Below are positions 10,397 to 18,935 of a stretch of 64,000 nt of DNA, piece after piece. Made by a program: the position numbers and the translations under genes. Each line of letters begins with the position of its first letter. Position 1 is the stretch's first letter. The notes beneath the pieces are model-generated. The model had not been told where the DNA came from. It saw nothing but the letters and a program-made list of their open reading frames with translations, and ran no database searches. Source of the stretch: Caulobacteraceae bacterium (GTDB lineage Bacteria > Pseudomonadota > Alphaproteobacteria > Caulobacterales > Caulobacteraceae); NCBI GenBank assembly GCA_019748095.1, contig JAIEQA010000013.1, forward strand, positions 19,758 through 83,757. The letters are read 5' to 3'.

Positions 10397-11077
10397 TCAG
10401 TTGGTCATGATCTGGACCCGGGACCAGACTTCACCGCGGTTTACCACCTCGATCCGCAGGGTACCGGACTGGGGCCGGGCGACCGTGCAGACCGGATAGT
10501 GGTCTCCGGCTCCGCCGGCGCAGACCACCGCACCGCTGCGGTCACGCAGGATCAGGTCGATACGGGTGTCGCCATCCCCGATGGCGGCCACGCGAAGCAC
10601 TTCATTGCGGCGGGCCTCGATCGCAAAACCATAGGTCTCACGCGCCCGCAGTCGGCGAACCACGACGATAGGGCCCTGACCGAAGGGCGACGCCCGCACC
10701 CCCTTGTTGGGCGAGCGCAGACGTGAAATCCGGGCCTGCAACTCCGTGTCACCGCCCGCCAGCGCCTCGGCCTCGACCAGCAGGGCCTCGGACGTCAGAA
10801 AAGGCGCATCGCCGTTCGAGGGCCGCATGCGGACATCGGAAAGCATGCGGGCGGCGACCATCATGGCCTCGGCGTCGCGGTTCTCCCGGGCCCAGGCGGC
10901 GACTTCCGCAGCCGTCACCGTCCGTGCGATCGCACGGGCCTCGCCGTCCGGATCCGGGGCGGGTTCAGGACGGATCTGGGACGCGACCGGCGCGGCCAGA
11001 AGGCCGATGGCCAGAACCAGTCCTGGAAGGACAGACGCGCGCCGGATCCCGACGGTTCGGGACACTGCCTGCCTCAT
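10397..11077 (-). CDS. Secreted protein of unknown function
   Basis: A 226-residue protein, unrecognised. Starting at ATG 11077 (GGGGGA about 9 bases upstream) it has a good signal peptide: basic MRQAVSRTVGIRR, a hydrophobic run LPGLVLAIGLLAAPVA, and a likely cut near AS-Q. The central part is helical with Ala/Glu-rich sequence. The C-terminal half, from about residue 130, looks like a beta-sandwich of pre-peptidase C-terminal type (R-A-R-E-T-Y-G-F..D-T-R-I-D-L-I-L-R-D..G-T-L-R-I-E-V-V-N), with two Cys that may form a disulfide. An in-frame GTG at 11107 would only lengthen the N-terminus. Probably periplasmic or surface-exposed. Confidence 0.7.
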   Translation of the reverse strand: MRQAVSRTVGIRRASVLPGLVLAIGLLAAPVASQIRPEPAPDPDGEARAIARTVTAAEVAAWARENRDAEAMMVAARMLSDVRMRPSNGDAPFLTSEALLVEAEALAGGDTELQARISRLRSPNKGVRASPFGQGPIVVVRRLRARETYGFAIEARRNEVLRVAAIGDGDTRIDLILRDRSGAVVCAGGAGDHYPVCTVARPQSGTLRIEVVNRGEVWSRVQIMTN

Positions 11078-11201
11078 GATCGTGATCCCCCGCCGGTCGC
11101 CGTTCACGGTGCAAGGATGGACCCTTGCAACCCTCCCGGGCCGCGGACAGTGACCGAAACTGACAAGCCGGACAAGCGTTTGACGGGTCGTTGCCGGGAC
11201 C

Positions 11202-11951
11202 TCAGCGCAGGGCGGCGGTCAGGATCCGGCGGTCGTCGCGGCCCTGCACGAGGACCGCCACCCGGGTCTCGGGGTCGGCGTCCCCGGGCAGGGCGAGCAG
11301 GATCGGCCGGCCGGTCCATTCGCCGAGCCGGGTCAGGCCCTCGACGACATTGACATGCCGGACCGAGCGGCCGCGATTGTCGCCCCCGGCCACGGCGACG
11401 GTCTGAAGTCCCGGGCGGTAGGTCACGGCCCAGACCTCTGCCCCGCCCGCAGGCGCGCGCCCCGAGCCGATGCCGACGGCATCGTCGCCGTCGCGGAACT
11501 GGATCTGGGGCGGGAAGACCCGGCGCGCGGCCTCTTCCTCGACCGCAGTCTGGATCGCCTCCCCTTCGGCACCGGAGACCTGGCGGCGGCCGTCGATGAC
11601 GATCTGGGGCGTGTAGACACTGCGCAGCCGCATGGCGGCCTGGTAGTCGCGCTGTCGCCGGGCAAATTCGGGGCGGGCGAAGGTGTCGGGCCAGCCCAGA
11701 TAGTCCCAGTAGTCCACCGCATAGGTCAGGGCGATGACGCCGGGGTCTTCGGACAAGGCCTCGACCACCTGGTTGGCGGCGGGGCAGCCGGCACAGCCTT
11801 GGGCCGTGAACAGCTCGACCACCACGGGCTCAGGCGGCGGGGCATCGCGGTGCACCACCGGGCGCGCGCCCGCCGGCTGGGCGGTGGATCCGACCGCCCC
11901 GACCAGACCCAGGGCGATGACGCCCGCGATGATGAAGCCCCTAGAATCCAT
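11202..11951 (-). CDS. DUF1223 domain-containing exported thioredoxin-like protein
   Basis: About 249 residues from ATG 11951 (MDSRGFIIAGVIALGLVGAVGS), which gives a clear signal peptide or anchor; a longer in-frame start at 11993 is possible. VVVELFTAQGCAGCPAAN holds a C-x-x-C in a thioredoxin-like position, and DYWDYLGWPDTFARPEFARRQRDY with YTPQIVIDGR are the DUF1223 signatures. Family members are predicted periplasmic redox proteins of unknown role. It stands alone on the minus strand. Confidence 0.83.
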   Translation of the reverse strand: MDSRGFIIAGVIALGLVGAVGSTAQPAGARPVVHRDAPPPEPVVVELFTAQGCAGCPAANQVVEALSEDPGVIALTYAVDYWDYLGWPDTFARPEFARRQRDYQAAMRLRSVYTPQIVIDGRRQVSGAEGEAIQTAVEEEAARRVFPPQIQFRDGDDAVGIGSGRAPAGGAEVWAVTYRPGLQTVAVAGGDNRGRSVRHVNVVEGLTRLGEWTGRPILLALPGDADPETRVAVLVQGRDDRRILTAALR

Positions 11952-12036
11952 AGGGTGAAGCTGTAGCCGGACCGACGTTTGCGCGCCCCTCATATTCGCG
12001 TGAAGCGCGGTGATCCTGCCTCTCCGGCCGGGATGC

Positions 12037-14208
12037 CTAGTCCATCAACTGCTGGGCCAGATAGACATAGTGGCGGGCCCAGCGGCGGGCGTTGGCCACC
12101 GGATCGGCGTCGTTGGAATGGCCGCCCGCAGTTTCTTCATAGTAGAGGGCATCGTGACCCTGATCGGCGAGACGGGCTGCGAATTTGCGGGCATGGCCGG
12201 GGTGGACGCGGTCATCGCGGGTGTTGGTGGTGATATAGACCCGGGGATACTCCGTCTCCGGACGAAGCTGCTGATAGGCCGAATAGCGCGCGATGAAGGC
12301 GGCGTCGCCGGGGATCCGGGGATCGCCATATTCGCCGATCCATGACGCGCCGGCCGGAAGGTCGGGGTAGCGGAGCATGTCGATCAGCGGGCTTTCGATC
12401 ACCGCCGCATTGAACAGTTCGGGATGCTGGGTGATCGAGACACTGGTCAGGACGCCGCCGTTGGAGCGGCCATAGATGCCGAGGCGGCGGGGCGAGGTGA
12501 TGCCGCGCGCCTGCAGGTCACGGGCCACGGCGGTGAAATCATCGAACGAGCGCTGGCGGTTCCCGCGCAGGGCGGCCTGGTGCCAGGCGGGACCAAACTC
12601 GCCGCCACCGCGGATATTGGCCTGGACGAAGACGCCGCCGTTCCCGAGCCAGAGCTTGCCCATCTCGGGCTTGTAGGCAGGCGGGAAGCTGATCTGGAAG
12701 CCGCCGTAGCCGAACAGAATGGTCGGGGCCGAGCCGTCCATCTCCAGATCGCGCGGCCGGGTGACGAAATAGGGGATCTTCGTCCCGTCGGTGGAGGTGG
12801 CCTCGAACTGTTCCACCACATGGGTGGAGGCGTCGAACAGGGCGGGACCGGCCTTGAGTGCGACGAGCTCCGCGGCATCGGCGTTCAGCAGGCTGAGGGT
12901 CGGGGGCGTCAGGAAACCCTGGGTCGAGACGAACATCCGGCCCGAACCGCGCGACACGTCACCGATGCCGACGGCGCTGTTGTCCGGAGCCGCGACGGGG
13001 GTCGAGCTCCAGACCGGACGACCGTCACGGCCGAAGGCAAAGCGGCGCAGGGTCCCCACGACATTGTCCGAGATCGCCAGAACCAGACCGTCATCCAGAA
13101 CGGCGACATCGGCGACCGACTGGCGCGGGCCAGGGCGGAAGACCGCATCCGGGTCGGTGTCCGGCGAGGGCAGCATCCTGCCCGGCCGGGCGAGGGCCTC
13201 AAGGGGCAGGGCCAGAACGGTTCCGGCCGGATAGTCGGGCCCGGCGAAGGGGGTCCAGGACTGTTCGAGCGTGATGACCAGCCGGCCGTTGAGGACACCG
13301 TGCACCGCCACCCGTTCGGGCAGGGTCAGGCGGACAGACTGCCCGGCATCCACGCGCCAGACCTCGGACCGGAAGGTGTCGAGGGGACGGTTGATGAGGA
13401 CGGCCTGAAGCGCACCCGCGCCGTCGCGATAGACGCCCGGGCTGACGCCGTAGCCGCCGTCGGCGATATCGCCGCGATAGATCTCGGTTGCCTGGGCGAG
13501 GGTCTGGCCGCGGGTCAGGCGTTTGACGATGAAGGGATAGCCGCTCTCGGTCAGGGTTCCGGACCCGAAGTCGGTGGCCACCAGCAGGGTGTCGCGGTCC
13601 AGCCATTCCAGCCGGTGCTTGCCCTCGGGCAGGACAAAACCACCCTCGACGAAGGCCTTGGTCGTGGTGTCGAACTCGCGCACCTCCACGGCGTCCTTGC
13701 CGCCGTCGGACAGGCTGATCAGACAGCGGGTCTCGTCGGGGGCGAGGCAGCGTGCGCCCTTCCAGACCCAGTCCCGGCCCTCGGTGCGCGCCAGGGCGTC
13801 GATATCGATCAGGGTTTCCCACACGGGTGCGTCGGTGCGGTAACTGTACAGGGTGGTGCGCCGCCAGACGCCCTTGGGCCGGGCCGCATCCTGCCAGAAA
13901 TTGCCGATGCCTTCGCCGAGGAAGGACGGGGCCGGAATGCGGGCCGTCGAGGACAGGATGTCGAAGGCCTGCTGGCGGAAGGTCTCGTAGCGCGGATCAC
14001 CGGTCAGGGCGGCGAGCGAGCGTTCATTCGCGGCGGCAACGAAGGCCATGGCCTCGGTGCCCTCGACCTGTTCCAGCGCCAGATGGTCGTCGGCGGCGCG
14101 CACGCCGGCGGGCGACAGGTCGGCGGGCAGATGCGGTGGGGGCGTCTGGGCCAAAGCGGGGGCGGCGAGGGCGAGGACCGCGACGGCGGTCAGGAGTTGG
14201 ATACGCAT
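12037..14208 (-). CDS. Exported prolyl oligopeptidase family serine peptidase (S9A), copy 1
   Basis: A 723-residue peptidase. MRIQLLTAVAVLALAAPALAQ is a signal peptide, so it acts in the periplasm or outside. The middle part is the seven-bladed propeller that restricts access to small peptides; the C-terminal hydrolase has the catalytic Ser in IYGRSNGG (about residue 580), Asp in TRDDRVHPGH (about 666) and His in TAGGHSND (about 697). It cleaves after proline-like residues by family precedent; the exact specificity is unknown. It lies immediately downstream of a paralogue with the same domain order, separated by a repeat element. Confidence 0.9.
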   Translation of the reverse strand: MRIQLLTAVAVLALAAPALAQTPPPHLPADLSPAGVRAADDHLALEQVEGTEAMAFVAAANERSLAALTGDPRYETFRQQAFDILSSTARIPAPSFLGEGIGNFWQDAARPKGVWRRTTLYSYRTDAPVWETLIDIDALARTEGRDWVWKGARCLAPDETRCLISLSDGGKDAVEVREFDTTTKAFVEGGFVLPEGKHRLEWLDRDTLLVATDFGSGTLTESGYPFIVKRLTRGQTLAQATEIYRGDIADGGYGVSPGVYRDGAGALQAVLINRPLDTFRSEVWRVDAGQSVRLTLPERVAVHGVLNGRLVITLEQSWTPFAGPDYPAGTVLALPLEALARPGRMLPSPDTDPDAVFRPGPRQSVADVAVLDDGLVLAISDNVVGTLRRFAFGRDGRPVWSSTPVAAPDNSAVGIGDVSRGSGRMFVSTQGFLTPPTLSLLNADAAELVALKAGPALFDASTHVVEQFEATSTDGTKIPYFVTRPRDLEMDGSAPTILFGYGGFQISFPPAYKPEMGKLWLGNGGVFVQANIRGGGEFGPAWHQAALRGNRQRSFDDFTAVARDLQARGITSPRRLGIYGRSNGGVLTSVSITQHPELFNAAVIESPLIDMLRYPDLPAGASWIGEYGDPRIPGDAAFIARYSAYQQLRPETEYPRVYITTNTRDDRVHPGHARKFAARLADQGHDALYYEETAGGHSNDADPVANARRWARHYVYLAQQLMD

Positions 14209-14216
14209 TTGAATCT

Positions 14217-14346
14217 CCGCTCATCCCCGCGAAAGCGGGGACCCAGTTCCTTGGGCCGTTGCGACCCCCCCGTGAGGCAAGACGCTCATCCCCAGCCGCC
14301 GTGCCTCGCGAAAGCACTGGGTCCCCGCTTTCGCGGGGATGAGCGG
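14217..14346. repeat. Perfect 31-bp inverted repeat (REP/hairpin element) between two peptidase genes
   Basis: Arms 14217-14247 and 14316-14346 are perfect reverse complements. Each contains the small hairpin CCCCGCGAAAGCGGGG, followed by ACCCAG in the left arm. A degraded partial copy begins near 14284 (GCTCATCCCC..). This sequence type recurs in intergenic regions of many alphaproteobacterial genomes. It fills the whole 149-base gap between the peptidase paralogues and may stabilise or end the upstream message. Confidence 0.8.
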
Positions 14347-14357
14347 AACCGCTGGGA

Positions 14358-16526
14358 TCAGTCCATCAGCCGGCGGGTGAGATAGGTGTACTCCAGCGCG
14401 ATGCGGCGGGCGGTCTCGCGCAGGTTAGCCCCGGCCGCGTGGCCGCCGTCTGTGTTCTCGTAGAACAGGACCGGATAGCCCAGCTCTTCCAGACGGGCCG
14501 CCGCCTTGCGGGCGTGGCCCGGATGGACGCGGTCGTCCTTGGTCGAGGTGTGGATGAAGACCTCGGGATAGGGCCGGCCGGCCCGCAGGTTCTGGTAGGG
14601 CGAGTATTGCGCGATCACGGCGCGCTGTTCGGGGATGCGGGGGTCGCCGTACTCGCCCATCCAGCTGGCCCCGGCCAGCAGGGTGTGGAAGCGCAGCATG
14701 TCGAACAGGGGCACGGCGATGACGGCCGCGTTGATCAGGTCCGGGCGCTGGGTCAGCATGGCCCCCATGAACAGCCCGCCCTGGGAGCCGCCCATGACCC
14801 CCAGACGCGGCTGGGAGGTGATGCCCCGGGCGATCAGATCGGCAGCAACGGCCTGGAAATCCTCATGGGCGCGCTGGCGGTTGGCCTGTTGCGCGGCCTG
14901 GTGCCAGCGGGGACCGAACTCGCCCCCGCCCCGGGTGTTGGCAACCACATAGACCCCGCCGCGCTCCAGCCACAGCTTGCCCATGGTGGGCGAATAGCCG
15001 GGCAGCATCGAGACCTGGAAGCCGCCGTAGCCATAGAGGAGCGTCGGATTGGACCCGTCCATCGCCATGGCGTCGCGGTGGACCACGAAATAGGGGATCA
15101 TGGTGCCGTCGGCCGAGCGGGCCTCGAACTGGTCCACCCGCATGCCGGTCGCATCAAACTTGGCGGGCAGGGTCTTCAGGGTGTCGACCGAGCCGCTGGC
15201 GGCATCGGCCAGATAGAGGCTGGAGGGCGTCAGATAGCCGGCGGCGGTGACGAAGATCCGGTCGTCCGTGGCGCTGGCCGAGCCGACGCCGACGGTCACA
15301 TTCTGCGGCAGGTCCAGCCGCTGGCGGGCCCAGTCGCCGGGACCCGGCGTATAGACATAGACGCTCCCGCGCACATTCTCGTAGCGGGCGACGACGAGGC
15401 GGTTGCGGGTGGCGCTGATGGCCTCGATCGAGTCGCGCTCGCCGGGGTGGATGATCAACTGCGCCGCGGTTGCCGGATCGGCGAACCAGGTGTCCAGATC
15501 CCAGGCGATCACGTCGCCGGCCGTAAAGGCCTGACCCGAAGGCGCGGTCCAGTCCTGATCGGTGGTCACGACCAGCTGGCCCTGGACCAGGGCATTGATA
15601 TTGCCCCGGGCCGGCAGTTCCAGTTTGACGGCCTGACCGTCGACGACCCGCCAGGTCTCGGCGCGGTAGGTGTCGAGCGGCCGGTTGATCAGCAGGGCCT
15701 GAATGACCCCGTCAGCGTCGCGCAGGGTGTAGGGGCTGACGCCGTAACCTCCGTCCGAGGCCGTGCCGCGATAGACCTCGACCGCCTGATCCAGCGACTG
15801 ACCGCGCTTGAGGATCTTGACGATATAGGGATAGCCGCTCTCGGTCAGGGTGCCGGGCCCGAAGTCGGTGGCCACCATCAGCGTGTCGGCGTCGACCCAG
15901 CTGATGCGGTGCTTGCCCTCGGGCAGGACGAAACCGCCGTCGACGAAGGTGCGGGTAGTGCTGTCGAACTCGCGCACGACCACCGCGTCCTTGCCGCCGT
16001 CCGACAGGGAGATGAGGCACAGGCGCTCGTCAGGCTCGAGGCAGTTTGCGCCCTTGTAGACCCAGTTGGCCCCTTCCGAGGCGGCGAGAGCGTCGAAGTC
16101 GAGGATGGTCTGCCACGCCGGGGTCTCGGTGCGATAGCTGTCCAGGGTGGCGCGGCGCCAGATGCCGCGCACATGGGTGGCGTCCTGCCAGAAATTGTCG
16201 ACGGTGCCGTCGCGGTTGAAGCCCGGCATGGCGATACGGTCGCGGGCCTGGACGATGGCGAGGGCCTGGTCATGCAGGCCCTGATAGCGGGGGTCGCCCT
16301 GGAGAATGCCGAGGGACCGCGTGTTCTGCGCCTCGACCCAGGCCATGGCGCGCTCGCCCTCGACCTCTTCCAGCCACAGGTAGGGGTCGGTGGCGTCGGT
16401 GGTGGCGAAGCCGCCCTCGACCAGGGCTGGATTGGGCGGCGTCTGGCCGGGGGCGGTCTGGGCGATGGCGGGGGCTCCGATCAGGGTGGAGGCCAGAAGG
16501 GCGGCAAGGCCGGTACGACGGATCAT
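14358..16526 (-). CDS. Exported prolyl oligopeptidase family serine peptidase (S9A), copy 2
   Basis: A 722-residue paralogue of the neighbouring peptidase. ATG 16526 is chosen over an in-frame start at 16556 because CGAGGA lies about 10 bases upstream and it begins a signal peptide (MIRRTGLAALLASTLIGAPAIAQ). The triad is Ser in VMGGSQGG (about residue 580), Asp in TKDDRVHPGH (about 662) and His in TDGGHAAG (about 694). The propeller keeps the same landmarks as copy 1, such as DPYLWLEEVEGERAMAW, NFWQDA and GIWRR. Tandem duplication followed by divergence suggests different peptide preferences. Upstream gene of the pair. Confidence 0.9.
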   Translation of the reverse strand: MIRRTGLAALLASTLIGAPAIAQTAPGQTPPNPALVEGGFATTDATDPYLWLEEVEGERAMAWVEAQNTRSLGILQGDPRYQGLHDQALAIVQARDRIAMPGFNRDGTVDNFWQDATHVRGIWRRATLDSYRTETPAWQTILDFDALAASEGANWVYKGANCLEPDERLCLISLSDGGKDAVVVREFDSTTRTFVDGGFVLPEGKHRISWVDADTLMVATDFGPGTLTESGYPYIVKILKRGQSLDQAVEVYRGTASDGGYGVSPYTLRDADGVIQALLINRPLDTYRAETWRVVDGQAVKLELPARGNINALVQGQLVVTTDQDWTAPSGQAFTAGDVIAWDLDTWFADPATAAQLIIHPGERDSIEAISATRNRLVVARYENVRGSVYVYTPGPGDWARQRLDLPQNVTVGVGSASATDDRIFVTAAGYLTPSSLYLADAASGSVDTLKTLPAKFDATGMRVDQFEARSADGTMIPYFVVHRDAMAMDGSNPTLLYGYGGFQVSMLPGYSPTMGKLWLERGGVYVVANTRGGGEFGPRWHQAAQQANRQRAHEDFQAVAADLIARGITSQPRLGVMGGSQGGLFMGAMLTQRPDLINAAVIAVPLFDMLRFHTLLAGASWMGEYGDPRIPEQRAVIAQYSPYQNLRAGRPYPEVFIHTSTKDDRVHPGHARKAAARLEELGYPVLFYENTDGGHAAGANLRETARRIALEYTYLTRRLMD

Positions 16527-16626
16527 GGGCGGGTCCTCGAAAAGGTCGGGCCGCACCTTAGGGGTCGGGGACCGCCCGGCAAGGCGGTGGGCCCGGACCT
16601 TACGGATTTGTCATCTGCCCCCGGCT

Positions 16627-17424
16627 TCAACGACCCTCGTCGGGGATGCAGAGCAGGTTGCCACAGGCCTTGCAGTGGACGGCATCGGGATCGTGGATCT
16701 GCAGGCCGCACTGTTCGCAGGGAAACCGGACCTTGTTCGGCCTCAACAGGGTCTGACCCAGCCGCACAAACAGGGTCACTCCCACCAGCATGATGACGAT
16801 GGAGACGATCCGCCCCCAGTTGCCGGGCAGGAGAATGTCGCCATAGCCGGTCGTGGTCAGGCTGGTGACGGTGAAATACAGGGCGTCGATATAGCCTGTG
16901 ATCCCGTCATGGCGGCCCATGAAACTGGTGTAGACAAAGCCGGTGGCCACAAAGACGAAGGTGATCAGGGCCGTCACGGCCTTGGTCGTGTCCTCGACCC
17001 GGGTGTCGTCGTAGCGCCGGCCGATGGTGCGCCAGAAGAACTCGGAATTGACCAGGGTCCAGAGCCGGATCACGCGCAGGAAGCCGAGATTGAACAGCCA
17101 GGCGGGGAACAGCAGGGTCGCCAGGATGAACAGGTCGACCCAGACGATCGGCCGCTTCAGCCAGTCCTTGATGTCCGAGTAGGCGAGGGCCCGGGCCAGC
17201 AGATCGGCCCCCAGCAGGGCGGCGACCACATAATCCAGCACATAGAAGACGAGGCGATCTTCGCGCAGCAGGGGGGCCGCAATGAAGAAGGCGATGATGA
17301 CCAGATCGACGGTCAGCACGCCCAGCCGGAACCGGACCGCTGTCCGCGACGTGCCGTGGTACAGGGCCCTTAGCCGGGCGCGAAGACGAAGCCCCCCGTT
17401 CGCGGGCCGATCGGAAGCGGTCAT
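16627..17424 (-). CDS. Potassium channel (VIC superfamily) with C-terminal zinc ribbon
   Basis: About 265 residues from ATG 17424; an in-frame TTG at 17460 adds 12 residues, and neither start has a strong ribosome-binding site. Four helices resembling a voltage-sensor module precede a pore loop with the selectivity filter TTTGYGD and a final helix (IVSIVIMLVGVTLFVRLGQTLL). The putative fourth helix has few arginines, so voltage sensing is doubtful. The soluble tail holds CEQCGLQIHDPDAVHCKACG, a zinc ribbon with two C-x-x-C knuckles, in place of the RCK or cyclic-nucleotide domains usual in bacterial channels. Inner-membrane protein; stand-alone gene. Confidence 0.85.
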   Translation of the reverse strand: MTASDRPANGGLRLRARLRALYHGTSRTAVRFRLGVLTVDLVIIAFFIAAPLLREDRLVFYVLDYVVAALLGADLLARALAYSDIKDWLKRPIVWVDLFILATLLFPAWLFNLGFLRVIRLWTLVNSEFFWRTIGRRYDDTRVEDTTKAVTALITFVFVATGFVYTSFMGRHDGITGYIDALYFTVTSLTTTGYGDILLPGNWGRIVSIVIMLVGVTLFVRLGQTLLRPNKVRFPCEQCGLQIHDPDAVHCKACGNLLCIPDEGR

Positions 17425-17512
17425 GGAGCGGATGTAGCCACTGCGTACCGGAAAGGCCAAGGGGGGCGAACGACGGCCCTGGACGGGGGCTCCTGAACCG
17501 TCGAGCCGTCCA

Positions 17513-17911
17513 TCAGGCCTTGTGGATGGCGGCGGCGATCTGATCGGTCGAATGGCCGGTCAGATCCTTGGCGATCTCGCCGACCAGTTTCGACGACAGT
17601 TCCTTGTGCCAGTGCTTGCGCAACTCACCGAGGGTCTTCGGCGCGGCGATAACCACCAGATCGTCGAACTTGTTGCCCAGTGCCCATTTGTTCAGCACCT
17701 CGGCGACGCCCATGGCAAACCCGTCCTCGGCCTGGGTGTCGTTGTCGGGATTGGCCCCGCTGGAGTGGCGGCCCGGCGAGCCCGAGGCGCGGTCCTCGAT
17801 CTCGGGACTGGACAGGGCGGTCAGGGCGATGTCGGTGTGGCCGGTGTTCTTGAACAGGGCCAGCTTTTCGCCGTCTACCACGGCCACCATAGCGCCATTG
17901 GGAAGAATCAT
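17513..17911 (-). CDS. Host attachment (Host_attach / eRF1-like) family protein
   Basis: A 132-residue protein of the family named for Agrobacterium attachment to plants; the biochemical role is unclear, and the fold is related to the release-factor/Pelota middle domain. Typical landmarks are the N-terminal A-M-V-A-V-V-D-G-E-K-L-A-L-F-K-N, the RASGSPGRHSSGANPDNDTQAEDGFA loop, DDLVVIAAPKTLGELRKHWHKEL and the final D-L-T-G-H-S-T-D-Q-I. AAGGTG precedes the ATG. Divergent from dapF. Confidence 0.82.
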   Translation of the reverse strand: MILPNGAMVAVVDGEKLALFKNTGHTDIALTALSSPEIEDRASGSPGRHSSGANPDNDTQAEDGFAMGVAEVLNKWALGNKFDDLVVIAAPKTLGELRKHWHKELSSKLVGEIAKDLTGHSTDQIAAAIHKA

Positions 17912-18015
17912 GGGAGCACCTTATCACTCGTTTCGGGACAGGATAACGGATCGCAGCGCCGGACGTTGCGTCTCCCGGATTTGGGGAGAGAACGGCTCCG
18001 TGTCTATATAGGACC

Positions 18016-18852
18016 ATGAGCGCCCCCACCCCCTTTGTGAAGATGAATGGTGCCGGCAACGACTTCGTCGTCGTCAATGCGCTGGACCGCATCTTCACGC
18101 CCGAGGCCGCGCAGGTGCGGGCGATGGCAGACCGCCAGACGGGGGAGGGGTTCGACCAGCTGATCGCCATCGAGCCCTCGGCCACCGCCGATGCCTTCAT
18201 GCGGGTATGGAATGCGGACGGCGGGGCGGTTGAGACGTGCGGCAACGCCCTGCGTTGCGTCGGCTGGATGCTGCTGCAGGCCGGCGGGGCCGACAGCGTG
18301 GTGATCGACACCCTGGGTGGGCCGGCGACCGCGCGACAGGCGGGATCGGACCGGATCACGGTCGACATGGGGTCGCCCCGGCTGGACTGGCAGGACATCC
18401 CGCTGGCCGAAGAGATGGACACCCGGGGGATCGAACTTCAGGTCGGGCCGATCGACGCGCCGGTGATCCACACCCCCGGGGCCGTCTCCATGGGCAATCC
18501 GCATGTGGTGTTCTTCACCGACCGGCTGGATGACGCCTTCGTCACCGGTTCGGGCTCGCTGATCGAGCATCACCCGCTGTTCCCGGAGGGGGTCAATGTC
18601 GGGTTCGCGCACGTTCTGGCCCCCGACCGGATCCGGCTGAGGGTGTGGGAACGGGGCGCGGGTCTGACGAAGGCCTGTGGCACCGGGGCCTGTGCGGCTC
18701 TGGTGGCGGCCAGCCGGCGGGGACTGACCGGCCGGCGGGCGGTGATGGTCGTCGACGGCGGGGAGCTTGAGATCGACTGGGATGAGGCGTCCGGCCACGT
18801 CTTCATGACCGGTCCGGTCGAGGTCGAGCGCACGGGGACCCTGCGCCTGTGA
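18016..18852 (+). CDS. dapF: Diaminopimelate epimerase
   Basis: Converts LL- to meso-diaminopimelate for lysine and peptidoglycan. 278 residues. The two catalytic cysteines are visible: Cys75 in WNADGGAVETCGNALRC and the partner in TKACGTGACAAL near residue 220. The N-terminus FVKMNGAGNDFVVV is the family hallmark. TAGGA precedes the ATG. DapB, an earlier step of the same pathway, lies elsewhere in this window. Confidence 0.96.
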   Translation: MSAPTPFVKMNGAGNDFVVVNALDRIFTPEAAQVRAMADRQTGEGFDQLIAIEPSATADAFMRVWNADGGAVETCGNALRCVGWMLLQAGGADSVVIDTLGGPATARQAGSDRITVDMGSPRLDWQDIPLAEEMDTRGIELQVGPIDAPVIHTPGAVSMGNPHVVFFTDRLDDAFVTGSGSLIEHHPLFPEGVNVGFAHVLAPDRIRLRVWERGAGLTKACGTGACAALVAASRRGLTGRRAVMVVDGGELEIDWDEASGHVFMTGPVEVERTGTLRL

Positions 18853-18935
18853 TCCTCGCCCGTCGGGCGTCGGCGGTTGTGGCGGGTCAAGGGCACCGCT
18901 AGACCGGACCGGTCCCGAAGCGTCCGAGATCCTTC

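Noticed and set aside
14439..16793. 784-residue plus-strand open frame opposite the second peptidase
   Set aside because: Antisense shadow with low-complexity composition; the S9 peptidase on the other strand has a signal peptide and full triad.
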